NCBI GenBank assembly: GCA_020171895.1
Contig: JAIVAN010000009.1
Span: 186,001-250,000, forward strand
DNA length: 64,000 nucleotides
Direction of reading: 5' to 3'
From: Bacillus timonensis
Lineage (GTDB): Bacteria; Bacillota; Bacilli; Bacillales; Bacillaceae_L
A program made the translations under genes and the position numbers. Below are positions 29,542-38,842 of this stretch, in pieces (within the stretch, counting starts at the first letter, position 1; each line of letters opens with the position of its first letter). The notes below the pieces were generated by a model. The model searched no databases. It saw nothing but the letters and a program-made list of their open reading frames with translations, and was not told the DNA's origin.

Positions 29542-29919
29542 TTGAAAACGAATGTAATTCAAAAAGTAGGGCAAATCGGAATACCTGTTAAAGAGATAAA
29601 TAAAGCAGTTTATTTTTACAAAGAAATACTTGAACTTTCTCTTTTATTCCATTCAGATAATATGGCTTTTTTTGATTGTAATGGACTGCGAATCATGTTA
29701 TCACTCCCAGAAAGAGAGGAATTTGCTCATTCAAGTTCAGTTATCTATTTTCATGTAGATAATATTATAGAGACATATAATCGTTTAGCAGGAAAAGGCG
29801 TTACCTTTATTGATGAACCACATGTAGTTGCGAAAATGGAGCAAACAGAGACATGGATGGTATTTTTTAAAGATACTGAGGATAATACCCATGCGTTAAT
29901 GAGTGAAGTACAAATTTAA
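29542..29919 (+). CDS. VOC-superfamily (glyoxalase/bleomycin-resistance fold) protein
   Basis: The 125-residue protein has the paired beta-alpha-beta-beta-beta pattern of the VOC fold: QIGIPVKEINKAVYFYKEIL in the first half and VIYFHVDNIIETYNRLAGKG in the second, with possible metal ligands His and Glu near the ends. A TTG start follows a GAAGGGAG site. Substrate is unknown. Confidence 0.8.
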   Translation: MKTNVIQKVGQIGIPVKEINKAVYFYKEILELSLLFHSDNMAFFDCNGLRIMLSLPEREEFAHSSSVIYFHVDNIIETYNRLAGKGVTFIDEPHVVAKMEQTETWMVFFKDTEDNTHALMSEVQI

Positions 29920-29927
29920 TTAATATA

Positions 29928-29972
29928 GGTGCCACTTCTCAATCGACATAGACGGAGTAGTGACACTTTTTT
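29928..29972 (+). terminator. Intrinsic terminator after the VOC gene
   Basis: An imperfect stem (GGTGCCACTTCTC with GGAGTAGTGACACT) is followed by seven T residues, just after the VOC stop codon. Confidence 0.7.
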
Positions 29973-30083
29973 TATACTCTCCGACCAAGGTCTTATATCA
30001 TAATAAAACTTACTACCGTCGAAATGATTCTGTTTGTTTTCTATCATAAAAGGAATAACAGAAAGCTGCCTAAGGAAGATCAC

Positions 30084-30134
30084 ATGAAAAAACATTTAAT
30101 CATTGGTGGAAGTAGAGGTTTAGTGGAAGCATAA
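30084..30134 (+). pseudogene. Stub of a short-chain dehydrogenase/reductase gene
   Basis: After a TAAGGAAG ribosome site an ATG opens 16 codons reading MKKHLIIGGSRGLVEA and then a stop. This matches the first strand and glycine motif of SDR enzymes, with nothing of the rest of the gene after it. It is probably the 5' scar of a deleted gene. Confidence 0.5.
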
Positions 30135-30177
30135 GATTCATCCCCATGCATCATATTGTAGCGTTTTTATTAAAAAG

Positions 30178-30207
30178 GAAAAAAGACTTACCTAAAAAGA
30201 TAAGTCT
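30178..30207 (-). terminator. Intrinsic terminator after the TipAS-domain frame
   Basis: AGACTTA (30184-30190) pairs with TAAGTCT (30201-30207), with a T-run on the minus strand, directly after the TipAS gene stop. Confidence 0.75.
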
Positions 30208-30223
30208 CCCAAACAAGTAATGA

Positions 30224-30830
30224 TTATTTTTTACAATAATGGGCTATTGCTTTACTCATAAATGCAGCTGTACCCGCTCCTGCTTTATCAATATTCTTTG
30301 TAAAACGTTCATCAGCCACATACATTTCACCGAGACCAGCTAAAATCTCATTCGTGCAAGAATAGTAATTGACAGTGATATGCTGCTGCCACTTTCGAAC
30401 AAGCCCTTGCGCATCATCGCATGTTGGATCTTTTCCAAGAAGGCTAGCAAATCCACTAGTAATTTCATTAGCTTGAGTAGTTATTCTCTCCCAGTCAGTC
30501 GGTGTGTATTTTGCTGTTTTATTTTTGCTTTCTTGATAAGCCGTCGTACTGCCCCAACGTTCTTTTACCTCTTCTACATATTTTTCTTTTGCTTCATTGA
30601 TCTCTGTCATATCAAATTCCTTAAAACTCATACTCTTTTCTCCTTTCAAGGTTGCGTCCAATAGCTCTATCAATTCAGAAATCCTATCCCTCTTTAGAGT
30701 TAACAAATGTTTTGCCTTTCAAATGCTTCCTTTTTGTTATAGTTCGGTTGAGAAAGGATGCTAGCAATCTCTTTTAATGAAAAATCTAGCTCTCGTTAAA
30801 ACAGAATTTCTAATGTAGGAATTCTTTTAA
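30224..30830 (-). pseudogene. Decayed MerR/TipA-type regulator; TipAS domain still open
   Basis: The open part (30224-30706, 160 codons) encodes the MerR coiled coil (LKRDRISELIELLDATLKG) and a complete TipAS antibiotic-binding domain (ERWGSTTAY to HYCKK). The sequence upstream, on the same strand but another frame, still reads RELDFSLKEIASILSQPNY and KKEAFERQ. That is the end of a MerR winged-helix domain. A one-base loss in an A-run near 30715 breaks the join, and a stop replaces the residue before RELDF. DNA binding is therefore lost. The remaining frame could still make a free TipAS domain, but no good start signal was found. Confidence 0.75.
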
Positions 30831-30834
30831 AAAA

Positions 30835-30935
30835 CAGGCGAAATGAACATTTATAACTAAATGTAATCCTATAAAATGCTCAAACTTCCCGTAAGTGAAT
30901 TTTAAAAATTCATAAAGCTCCTTATAAGCCCTTGA
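30835..30935 (-). pseudogene. Remnant of a CBO0543-type membrane gene
   Basis: The stretch AACTTCCCGTAAGTGAATTT at about 30882-30901 recurs at 45212-45231 inside the intact CBO0543-like gene (45025-45480). The bases on each side still align with gaps (ATTTATAACTAAATGTAATCC with the copy's equivalent). The rest of the gene is absent. Confidence 0.55.
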
Positions 30936-30986
30936 TAGATGAACAATTAGAAGTTTATACTTAAACTGATAGAATTAAAAAAATTG

Positions 30987-31030
30987 TCCGATTTCGGATG
31001 TTTTTGTCGAATTTTGTAGAAAAATATAGT
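30987..31030 (+). promoter_or_regulatory. Possible pel promoter with a small palindrome
   Basis: TTTGTC (31003-31008) and TATAGT (31025-31030), 16 bp apart, lie 85 bp before the first pel gene. A TCCGATTTCGGA palindrome (30987-30998) lies just upstream and could bind a regulator. Confidence 0.35.
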
Positions 31031-31114
31031 TTTAACAACCTAATAGTTTTCTAGTAGTAAAGATTTGTAAGGAATAATTGTTTCAAATCGGAGTTTAAGG
31101 GAGGTATTACATGC

Positions 31115-33313
31115 ATGAATGTCTTAATAACCGGGGGTTATGGGTTTATTGGCTCTCATGTGGCCGAGAGGTTTTATCGAGAAGGTCATAAGGTGAGTAT
31201 CATTGATAATCTTTCTTCTGGAGTGCGAAAGAATGTAAGCTTTAAACACAAGTCGTATATAGAGGATATAGAGAGTCCTCGGTGTGAAGAAATATTTAAG
31301 GCAAATAGATTTGATATTGTCATACACTTAGCTGCACAGTCGGATGTCAACGCATCGACTGAAAATCCTGTAGTTGACTCCAAGTCAAATATTGTTGGGT
31401 TAACAAATATGCTCAATTTAGCTAGAAAAAATCATGTGAAGCAATTTGTGTTTGCTTCTTCTGCTGCTGTTTATGGCATGACCGAACAATTACCTATTAG
31501 TGAACATAGCAAGAGTCAGCCAATTTCCCCATATGGGATGAATAAGTTCATAGGGGAATATTACTGCAGAAAATGGCAGAGTTTATACGGTTTACAGACA
31601 CTATGCCTTCGTTTCTCAAACGTCTATGGTCCCAGACAAGGAATGACTGGAGAAGGTGGCGTAATCTCAACTTTTATTTCAAACTTATTTAACTATGAAA
31701 ATATTAACATATTTGGAAATGGTTTGCAAACAAGAGACTTCATCTATGTTGGAGATGTTGTAGAAGCAATCTATCGCGGTGTAATGAGTGAAACGACGGG
31801 GACCTTTAATGTATCGACTCAGACAGAAACGAGTATTAACGATCTCATAGAATCTTTATCAAGATTTGGCGAGATGACAGAGGTGGAATATAAAGAGAGT
31901 CGAGAAGGAGATATTAAACGATCTAGTCTAGACAACTCAAAAATAAAAAAAGAGCTGGATTGGATACCTAAATACTCCATTCATGATGGACTAAAGAAAA
32001 CTTACGAGTGGTTTAAAGAGCAACAATCCAGTAAAGAAGTTCAAAAAGTGAATATAGATTCATCACAAGATGATTCAAAAGATAAAAAAATGATTAAAAA
32101 CCTAAGAAAGGTACTTCCTTTTGCCGAAAATCTTCTTTTATTTTTCATAATGGTTGGGGTAGACACCTATATTTTTGGAAGCTTTACCAATGTTAACATT
32201 ATGTTCTTTTATATCATTTTAATAAGTTTATTTTTTGGAAAAGAACAGGGAGTTCTCGCTGCTCTTTACTCCATCGTTTGGCATATTGGTGAAAAACTTT
32301 TTAACGGACGGGACTTTGTCTCCTTGTTTGTTGATCATACAGTGATCTCTTATATGGGTGGCTATATTTTAATTGCGTTGTTGATTGGATATGTCATTGA
32401 TCGAAAGAATCATCGTGCGGAAGTCGCTGAGGAAGATCTTCTATCACTAGAAGAAAAGTACACTTTTTTAAACAATATCTATCTAGAAACTAGGGCGGTT
32501 AAAGAAGAGTTGCATGAAAAAATACTTCATTCAGAAGATAGTATTGGTAAGATCTACAATGTTATTAAAAGATTAGAAAGTTTAGAACCAGATGATGTCT
32601 TCAATGGGGCTATTTCTGTCATTGAACAGATTATGAAAACCAATGCTGTATCAATCTACATGGTAAATGAAAACCAGCAATTTATGCGGTTAGTGTCTAA
32701 ATCAAATAATCCAAACCTTTACATCTCCACTTCGAAGCAGTTTAGTGGGAACGAAACGATTCTTTCGGTTATTAAGGATAAAGACGCCTTCATCAATCGC
32801 CGTTTAGATCCCGCGCTTCCAATCATGATGGCACCCATTGTAAAAGAAGGAAAAACCATTGCACTTGTCAATATTGATGGGGTTGAGTTTGAGCACCTGT
32901 CCCTCTATTACGAAAATCTATTTCATGTCGTAATAAATTTAATTTCGTCCTCTCTAACTCGCGCATATGATTTTGTCTCTATGACACATCAAGATCGATA
33001 CATAGAAGGAAGTATTGTTCTTAAAACGGAGTATTTCAAGAAGATGATTGAAAGCAAAGTGTACGGGAAAGAAAAGTTAAACATTCCTTTCACACTGTTA
33101 GAGGTTGTAGAGTCATTTGAAGATCAAGAGATGGTAGCAGCCTTATCTGATTCTTTACGAACAACTGATTATGTTGGAATGGATGAATCCAATCGTATGT
33201 GGATTGTTTTATCTAACGCGAACGAAGCAGATTCCCAAATTGTCATCAACCGAATGAAGGCAAAGGGTTTAAACGTTCACATAGCGGATAAGGAAGCTGT
33301 TTATGCTATATAG
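31115..33313 (+). CDS. pelD: UDP-sugar epimerase fused to PelD c-di-GMP receptor
   Basis: The 732-residue protein has two parts. Residues 1-310 are an extended SDR epimerase (GGYGFIGSH, ASSAAVYG, catalytic YGMNK), like the UDP-GlcNAc/Glc 4-epimerase PelX. From about 330 it follows PelD: four membrane helices (335-430), a helical linker, a GAF-like domain (about 480-620) and a degenerate GGDEF domain. The GGDEF active site is lost, but an RTTD motif (682-685) matches the I-site used by PelD to bind c-di-GMP. It should supply N-acetylgalactosamine precursors and activate Pel polymerisation. The next gene overlaps by 11 bp. Confidence 0.88.
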   Translation: MNVLITGGYGFIGSHVAERFYREGHKVSIIDNLSSGVRKNVSFKHKSYIEDIESPRCEEIFKANRFDIVIHLAAQSDVNASTENPVVDSKSNIVGLTNMLNLARKNHVKQFVFASSAAVYGMTEQLPISEHSKSQPISPYGMNKFIGEYYCRKWQSLYGLQTLCLRFSNVYGPRQGMTGEGGVISTFISNLFNYENINIFGNGLQTRDFIYVGDVVEAIYRGVMSETTGTFNVSTQTETSINDLIESLSRFGEMTEVEYKESREGDIKRSSLDNSKIKKELDWIPKYSIHDGLKKTYEWFKEQQSSKEVQKVNIDSSQDDSKDKKMIKNLRKVLPFAENLLLFFIMVGVDTYIFGSFTNVNIMFFYIILISLFFGKEQGVLAALYSIVWHIGEKLFNGRDFVSLFVDHTVISYMGGYILIALLIGYVIDRKNHRAEVAEEDLLSLEEKYTFLNNIYLETRAVKEELHEKILHSEDSIGKIYNVIKRLESLEPDDVFNGAISVIEQIMKTNAVSIYMVNENQQFMRLVSKSNNPNLYISTSKQFSGNETILSVIKDKDAFINRRLDPALPIMMAPIVKEGKTIALVNIDGVEFEHLSLYYENLFHVVINLISSSLTRAYDFVSMTHQDRYIEGSIVLKTEYFKKMIESKVYGKEKLNIPFTLLEVVESFEDQEMVAALSDSLRTTDYVGMDESNRMWIVLSNANEADSQIVINRMKAKGLNVHIADKEAVYAI

Positions 33314-34190
33314 TATTTTGTTTCTATATTATTTGTTGAGCTTTATTTATATCCTTGTGATGTATGTAAGAACGCCGAAAAATACGATTATGAGATTCAT
33401 CCTTCTATTTTTCTGTCCATTTATTGGCATCTTTATCATCTATTTTCTAGAGCAAAGAAATAGTCCGAAATATGAAAACCTACCAGATTGGTTGATTGTT
33501 AAGCTAAAGGAACTAGATGAAAAACCTCTTAATGTGGGGGATGTTGAAAAAGAAAGAAATGTTGTGTCGATACAAGAAGCAATGGTGATAAACAATCATA
33601 AAACGCGGAGGAAAATGCTCTTAGATTTACTAAAAAGAGAGTCGATTCAACAAGTAGATGCATTAGAGATTGCCCTTCAAAATGATGATTCTGAGACGTC
33701 TCATTATGCTGCGAGCGCAATCTTAGAAACAAAACGGAAAATATTCAACCATATGCAAAAGCTAGAAAGAGATTTACAAGATAATCCGAATGATATCGAA
33801 CTTCTGACTTCTTATGCTGACGTGCTAGAGCAATATATTAAAATTGAGTTCCTAGATAAAAATACGCGATTGAAATATACACACTATTACTCTCAAACAT
33901 TAGAAAAGCTACTCAAGGTTCAGACAAAAGACGAAACGCTATATTTGAAGAAGATTAATTGTGATCTTAGTTTGCAAGAGTATTCAAAAGCAGGTTATTA
34001 TGCCAATCAGTTTATTGAACGATTTCCTACCAGTGAACATGCCCATTTAACCCTGATGAAGCTTTATTACATGATGAAGGATTATGAGGCTTTAAAGAAT
34101 TCAATGGATCGCTTGCAAGCATCTTCCGTTGCTCTATCCCCGACTGGTTTGAATCTTTTACGCTTTTGGCTAAGGGGGGAGAACAGATGA
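33303..34190 (+). CDS. pelE: PelE-like membrane TPR protein
   Basis: The 295-residue protein has two N-terminal membrane helices (about 4-20 and 28-48), then soluble helical pairs resembling TPR repeats (ALEIALQNDDSETSHYAASA; LKKINCDLSLQEYSKAGYY). This is the layout of PelE, which forms an inner-membrane complex with PelD and PelG. It overlaps pelD by 11 bp and ends in an ATGA overlap with pelA, so the genes are translationally coupled. Sequence similarity to known PelE is judged from layout and position rather than motif. Confidence 0.75.
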   Translation: MLYSILFLYYLLSFIYILVMYVRTPKNTIMRFILLFFCPFIGIFIIYFLEQRNSPKYENLPDWLIVKLKELDEKPLNVGDVEKERNVVSIQEAMVINNHKTRRKMLLDLLKRESIQQVDALEIALQNDDSETSHYAASAILETKRKIFNHMQKLERDLQDNPNDIELLTSYADVLEQYIKIEFLDKNTRLKYTHYYSQTLEKLLKVQTKDETLYLKKINCDLSLQEYSKAGYYANQFIERFPTSEHAHLTLMKLYYMMKDYEALKNSMDRLQASSVALSPTGLNLLRFWLRGENR

Positions 34191-35989
34191 AGGAAAAATT
34201 TCATTTAGGAAAAAGTGTTTATATCATCATTGCTCTCACTCTCATTCTAGGGTTATTTTTAGAGTTCGTTCGAGCAGATTTTATTATGACCTATCAGCAA
34301 TATCAAGATCAAAGTGAGTTAGGGGAATTTGAGCCTGCAGATATGTCTGTCTTAAACGAAATGGAACAACTGAGTCCAGAGCAATACTTACTGGTAAGGG
34401 ATTTAGATGACCCTTCTAGTAACGAGTTGACAGACAATCTAATGGCTTCCTTACATTATGTAAAGAAAAACTTGACCGTTACATCTGTGGAAGAAATTCC
34501 AGAAAACGTAAAATCCTTTAGGACCATCATTCTTACCTTTGAAGATTTAACTAAAATCAAAGATTTAGCTCTATTAGAAAACTATGTTTCAAATGGAGGG
34601 CATCTATTCATGGCAGTGCGCCCTGCTATGAGTGACGCCTTATATCAATTGTATCGAAAACTAGGAATGTACGAGTTTGGAGATTTTATTACAACATCAG
34701 GTTTTTCTCTGAACTCAAACTTGCTAATCAATCATGAGGGGTTGAGCGTGTCGGACGATTTCATCCTAAATTCATCTTTATCGGTCGGTCTAGATCCTAA
34801 AGCTGAAGTCTTAGCAACCTCTAGCGAGGGAGTACCATTACTTTGGAAAACCTCTTATGGAGAAGGGAGTTTTATGGTCTTTAATGGAACGACCCTACAT
34901 TCAAAGGTGAATAGGGGGTTATTCATTGGTTCCATCTCCGAGCTTAATGAGGATTTTATTTATCCGGTAATGAATATGAAATTATTCTATTTAGATGCTT
35001 TTCCTGGTCCGATACTAGCAGGAGTAGATGAACATATTTTCAAAGAGTATCAGATGAATCGAGAGGAGTTTATCCGAAACATTTGGTGGCCGTTCTTTCA
35101 AAAAGAAGGAGCGAAATTCGGCTATTCTTATACAAGCTCCTTTGTCTTGTCTTATGAAGATTCATTCCCTGTAAGGGAAACCTTACTTAGCGAAAGTAAG
35201 GAGCAGTTGATTAAGTATGGGAGAGAAATCGTGAAAAACGGGGGAGAAATAGGATTCTATGGATTCAATCATCACCCATTAGAATGGCGTACATCGAGCA
35301 GAATGCGTATGGAGGATGTGAAAGCGGGATTAGAAATGAGCAAAGAACTGGTAGAAGCGGCTTTCCCAACCTACAAATTAAACACGTATGTACCTCCTAA
35401 TGAAAATGTGAGCAAGGAAGGGCTTAAGATGCTTCAAGAGGTAATTCCTTCTGTGCAAATCATTTCTTCCACATACCTAGGAGATTCTTCGGGTGACAAT
35501 CAAATTGGTCAAGAATTCAGCTGGGATGAAAAAGGTGCTACACTTCCAAGAATTACGGAGGGGTATGAATATTCTGATGAAGTAAAATGGACAATAGCGA
35601 ACGCGATGACATTGTTTGGGGCGTTTTCTCATGCGGTCTATCCTCTAGATGTTTTTCAATCTGAAAAAAATTGGGACGAGATGACGAAAAGTTTACACGA
35701 GATGAATAAAGAGATGATACAGAAGTTTCCTTGGCTAAGGGGTATGACGGCTTCTGAAGCAGCACAAAGAGTGCGAATGATTGAGCAGACAGATTTTCGT
35801 TTTCATCATAAAGAGGACGGTATTACGGTTTATTTAAGTGCTCATGGAGATGGGATGTATTTTATCCTTCGGACGGATAAGAAAATAAAACAAGTTGAAA
35901 ACGCGAACCTTCAACGAATCGATAAGGAAACCTACTTAGTTGAAGCAAAGGGTCACATGATAGAAATTGAATGGGATGATGATCAATGA
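34187..35989 (+). CDS. pelA: PelA-like polysaccharide deacetylase
   Basis: The product is 600 residues: an N-terminal signal anchor (about 9-28), a region resembling the DUF2194 family, and a deacetylase-type barrel containing GEIGFYGFNHHPLEW and TYVPPNENVSKEG. Gram-positive pel loci carry such a deacetylase (PelA-DA) that removes acetyl groups from the GalNAc polymer outside the membrane. I placed the start at 34187, where GGGGGAG lies at proper spacing and the ATG overlaps the pelE stop. An upstream in-frame codon at 34166 lacks such a signal. Confidence 0.82.
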   Translation: MKEKFHLGKSVYIIIALTLILGLFLEFVRADFIMTYQQYQDQSELGEFEPADMSVLNEMEQLSPEQYLLVRDLDDPSSNELTDNLMASLHYVKKNLTVTSVEEIPENVKSFRTIILTFEDLTKIKDLALLENYVSNGGHLFMAVRPAMSDALYQLYRKLGMYEFGDFITTSGFSLNSNLLINHEGLSVSDDFILNSSLSVGLDPKAEVLATSSEGVPLLWKTSYGEGSFMVFNGTTLHSKVNRGLFIGSISELNEDFIYPVMNMKLFYLDAFPGPILAGVDEHIFKEYQMNREEFIRNIWWPFFQKEGAKFGYSYTSSFVLSYEDSFPVRETLLSESKEQLIKYGREIVKNGGEIGFYGFNHHPLEWRTSSRMRMEDVKAGLEMSKELVEAAFPTYKLNTYVPPNENVSKEGLKMLQEVIPSVQIISSTYLGDSSGDNQIGQEFSWDEKGATLPRITEGYEYSDEVKWTIANAMTLFGAFSHAVYPLDVFQSEKNWDEMTKSLHEMNKEMIQKFPWLRGMTASEAAQRVRMIEQTDFRFHHKEDGITVYLSAHGDGMYFILRTDKKIKQVENANLQRIDKETYLVEAKGHMIEIEWDDDQ

Positions 35990-37413
35990 GAATTTGTATA
36001 ATATCTGAAGGCTCCTATCCATATTTAACAGGAGGTGTTTCAAGTTGGGTTCAGACCATTATTACGAATATGCCTGAACATGAATTTGTCATCTACGCGA
36101 TTGGTGCCCATAAAGAGATGAAAGGGAAGTTCAAGTGCACGATTCCTGAAAATGTTGTTGGGATTGAAGAGGTCTTTTTGGATTCCTATCTATATGATGA
36201 ATCGAACTGGGGGAAAGTGTACGGGCTGACCAACTCTGAAAAGCAGGCGGTTAAATCCCTTTTAAACAGCGCTAACGCCAATTGGGATCAGTTATTCGCT
36301 CTATTTACAAGCGGAAAGATCGATTCGGTCACAAATTTTTTAGCTAGTAAAGATTTCTTTGATATCCTGCAAGAAATCTGTTTGGAAAACTATCTGAATT
36401 TCCCGTTTACTGACATGTTTTGGACTTTACGTTCTATGGTTTTACCTTTATTTATTTGTATGGATCACGAGTTACCAAAAGCAGAACTTTATCATAGCGT
36501 GTCGACTGGATATGCGGGTGTTTTAGGTAGTTTGGCTAAGTATTTGACAGGCAATCCGTTCATTTTGACAGAGCATGGTATCTATACGCGCGAAAGAGAA
36601 GAAGAAATTATTAAGGCAAACTGGGTGCAAGGATATTTTAAAGATTTATGGATTGACTATTTTTACAATCTGTCAAATTGTTCTTACCACTATGCAGATA
36701 AAGTCATTAGTTTATTTGAACGAAATCGAGAAGTTCAACTGGAGATTGGATGTCCTGTAGAGAAGACTGAAGTCATTGCGAATGGAATAAGTGCTGAGGA
36801 CTTCCCTTACTTTCCAAAATATAAAAAGAAGGCTGGTGAACCCATTCACATCGGCTCAATTGCAAGGATTGTTCCAATTAAAGACATTAAGTCTATGCTT
36901 CAAGCGTTTGCCATTGTAAAAAAAGAAGTGCCAAACGCGATTTTTTCCATCATGGGACCTGTCGATGAAGATGATGAATACTACCAAGAATGTCGACATC
37001 TTGTTCACTCGTTAAATCTAGAAGATGTGCGTTTTACAGGACTAGTAAACATGAAAGAAGTCATCCACCAAATGGATATTCTTGTTCTATCCAGTATTAG
37101 TGAAGGTCAGCCACTTGCCATTCTTGAGGGGTTCGCCTGTGGAATCCCGTTCGTATCTACTGATGTGGGGGGGTGTCGTGAACTCTTATACGGCGATGGG
37201 GACGAATTTGGAGAGGCCGGCATCGTTGTTCCAATTATGCATTATGTTCAATTAGCCCACGCAATCATCAAGCTATGTGATCAAGAAGAACTGAGAATTC
37301 AAATGGGTTTGAATGGGTTAAATCGTGTGCATAAGTATTATAGGAAAGATATGCTGATTAGTCAGTATAAGGAGATGTATAAAAAAATGGGGACGAAATT
37401 ATGGCTGGGATAG
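35986..37413 (+). CDS. pelF: PelF glycosyltransferase (GT4)
   Basis: The 475-residue cytosolic enzyme begins RICIISEGSYPYLTGGVSSW, a hallmark of PelF. It has ILTEHGIYTRERE in the middle and the GT4 signature SSISEGQPLAILEGFACGIP near the C-terminus with the conserved glutamates. It uses UDP-GlcNAc/GalNAc to build Pel polymer, exported through PelG. It overlaps pelA by 4 bp (ATGA) and pelG by 13 bp. Confidence 0.93.
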   Translation: MRICIISEGSYPYLTGGVSSWVQTIITNMPEHEFVIYAIGAHKEMKGKFKCTIPENVVGIEEVFLDSYLYDESNWGKVYGLTNSEKQAVKSLLNSANANWDQLFALFTSGKIDSVTNFLASKDFFDILQEICLENYLNFPFTDMFWTLRSMVLPLFICMDHELPKAELYHSVSTGYAGVLGSLAKYLTGNPFILTEHGIYTREREEEIIKANWVQGYFKDLWIDYFYNLSNCSYHYADKVISLFERNREVQLEIGCPVEKTEVIANGISAEDFPYFPKYKKKAGEPIHIGSIARIVPIKDIKSMLQAFAIVKKEVPNAIFSIMGPVDEDDEYYQECRHLVHSLNLEDVRFTGLVNMKEVIHQMDILVLSSISEGQPLAILEGFACGIPFVSTDVGGCRELLYGDGDEFGEAGIVVPIMHYVQLAHAIIKLCDQEELRIQMGLNGLNRVHKYYRKDMLISQYKEMYKKMGTKLWLG

Positions 37414-38825
37414 GGTTTCAACTAAAAGAATTATTTAATGAACGTAGCTTCTTTGGGAATGTAAGAGCTTATAGTTATTCAGTGATTGTAACAGTCGGAC
37501 CGATGTTTTTAAGTATTTTACTTATTACCCTTGGAAAGCTGTTGTTGGAGGAAGTAAGTACACCTTATGCTGAAGTATACAGGTATTTAGCTGCCGCAGA
37601 GTATTCCTTTATTTTTTCTCAAATTATCACAGGGGGATTTGCTTTTGTTATATCCCGTTATGTGGCAGACCAAACATTCCTTGAGAAGGAAGAAAAAGTA
37701 CTGTCTTCTATGTATGGATTAATTGGAATTTGTGTAGCGATCGGTGGAATCAGTGCATTTTTATTCTATGCGTCCTCTCCACTACCATTTTCATTTAAAC
37801 TTGTTACTTATATATTTTTCACCGAATTAATCATCATTTGGATTCAAAGTATGTACGTTTCAGCGTTAAAAGATTATAAAAAAATCCTTAAAAGCTTTTT
37901 AGTAGGCACCTTGACATCTGCCATTTTAATTTGGGTGACAATCGGTATTTTTCAAGTCTATTCAGCTACAGCCCTATTTATTTGTTTAGATATTGGGTTC
38001 CTCATTATTTTACTCATGCTGATTCGATATATTAAAGAGTATTTTGGGGTCAACAACCATGATTACTTCCATTTCTTGAATTACATTGAAAAGTATCCAT
38101 TGCTTTTCTTCTGTGGACTATTTTATATGTTTGGATTGTATGGTCATAATCTTGTTGTATGGCAAGGGGACTTACAATTAGTGATTGATGAAACCTTTAT
38201 CATTGCACCATTTTATGATGTACCAGTATTCTATGCTTATTTGACGGTTCTTCCCGCTATGATTCTATTTATGGTCTCAGTTGAAACCAATTTTTATACC
38301 GTCTACAAAAAGTATTATGGTCGCATTTTAAATGCTTCACCTTTACGAGATATCTTGAATTCTAAAAAAGAAATGTTTAAAACGTTATCCATGGAGTTAA
38401 CGTTTATTGCTGAAATTCAGCTTTTAACGGTATTCCTCTCCATTTTCTTAGGGATTCAGTTTTTACCGCAAGCAGGCTTAGTTACGGAGCAGATTCATAT
38501 CTTTATGATTGTTGTATTCGGAAATCTCTTTTTTAGTTTAATGTACACGATTGTCTTAGTCCTTCTCTATTTTGACGATCGTCAAGGTGCATTTCAAACA
38601 ACACTCCTATACGGATTGACAACGGTAATCTTTACGTTAATCGCTGTGAGATTTGAACAATATGGATTGTCGTTATTTTTAGCTTCATTCGTTTGTTTAC
38701 TTTTCAGCATCAAAAAGATTGTCCATTACTTAACCAATATTGATTATTATACATTTTGTGCTCAACCGATAGTCTATAGAGAGAAAGAAACGAAAATTGG
38801 AAAAATATTAGAGAAGTTGTCGTAA
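37401..38825 (+). CDS. pelG: PelG membrane transporter
   Basis: The 474-residue integral membrane protein (about 12 helices) begins GIGFQLKELFNERSFFGNVR and YSYSVIVTVGPMF, the characteristic start of PelG. PelG is a distant relative of the MATE/Wzx flippases and is thought to move Pel across the membrane with PelD and PelE. The start lies within the end of pelF, indicating coupling. Confidence 0.92.
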   Translation: MAGIGFQLKELFNERSFFGNVRAYSYSVIVTVGPMFLSILLITLGKLLLEEVSTPYAEVYRYLAAAEYSFIFSQIITGGFAFVISRYVADQTFLEKEEKVLSSMYGLIGICVAIGGISAFLFYASSPLPFSFKLVTYIFFTELIIIWIQSMYVSALKDYKKILKSFLVGTLTSAILIWVTIGIFQVYSATALFICLDIGFLIILLMLIRYIKEYFGVNNHDYFHFLNYIEKYPLLFFCGLFYMFGLYGHNLVVWQGDLQLVIDETFIIAPFYDVPVFYAYLTVLPAMILFMVSVETNFYTVYKKYYGRILNASPLRDILNSKKEMFKTLSMELTFIAEIQLLTVFLSIFLGIQFLPQAGLVTEQIHIFMIVVFGNLFFSLMYTIVLVLLYFDDRQGAFQTTLLYGLTTVIFTLIAVRFEQYGLSLFLASFVCLLFSIKKIVHYLTNIDYYTFCAQPIVYREKETKIGKILEKLS

Positions 38826-38842
38826 TAGTTGGGAGGGATAAT

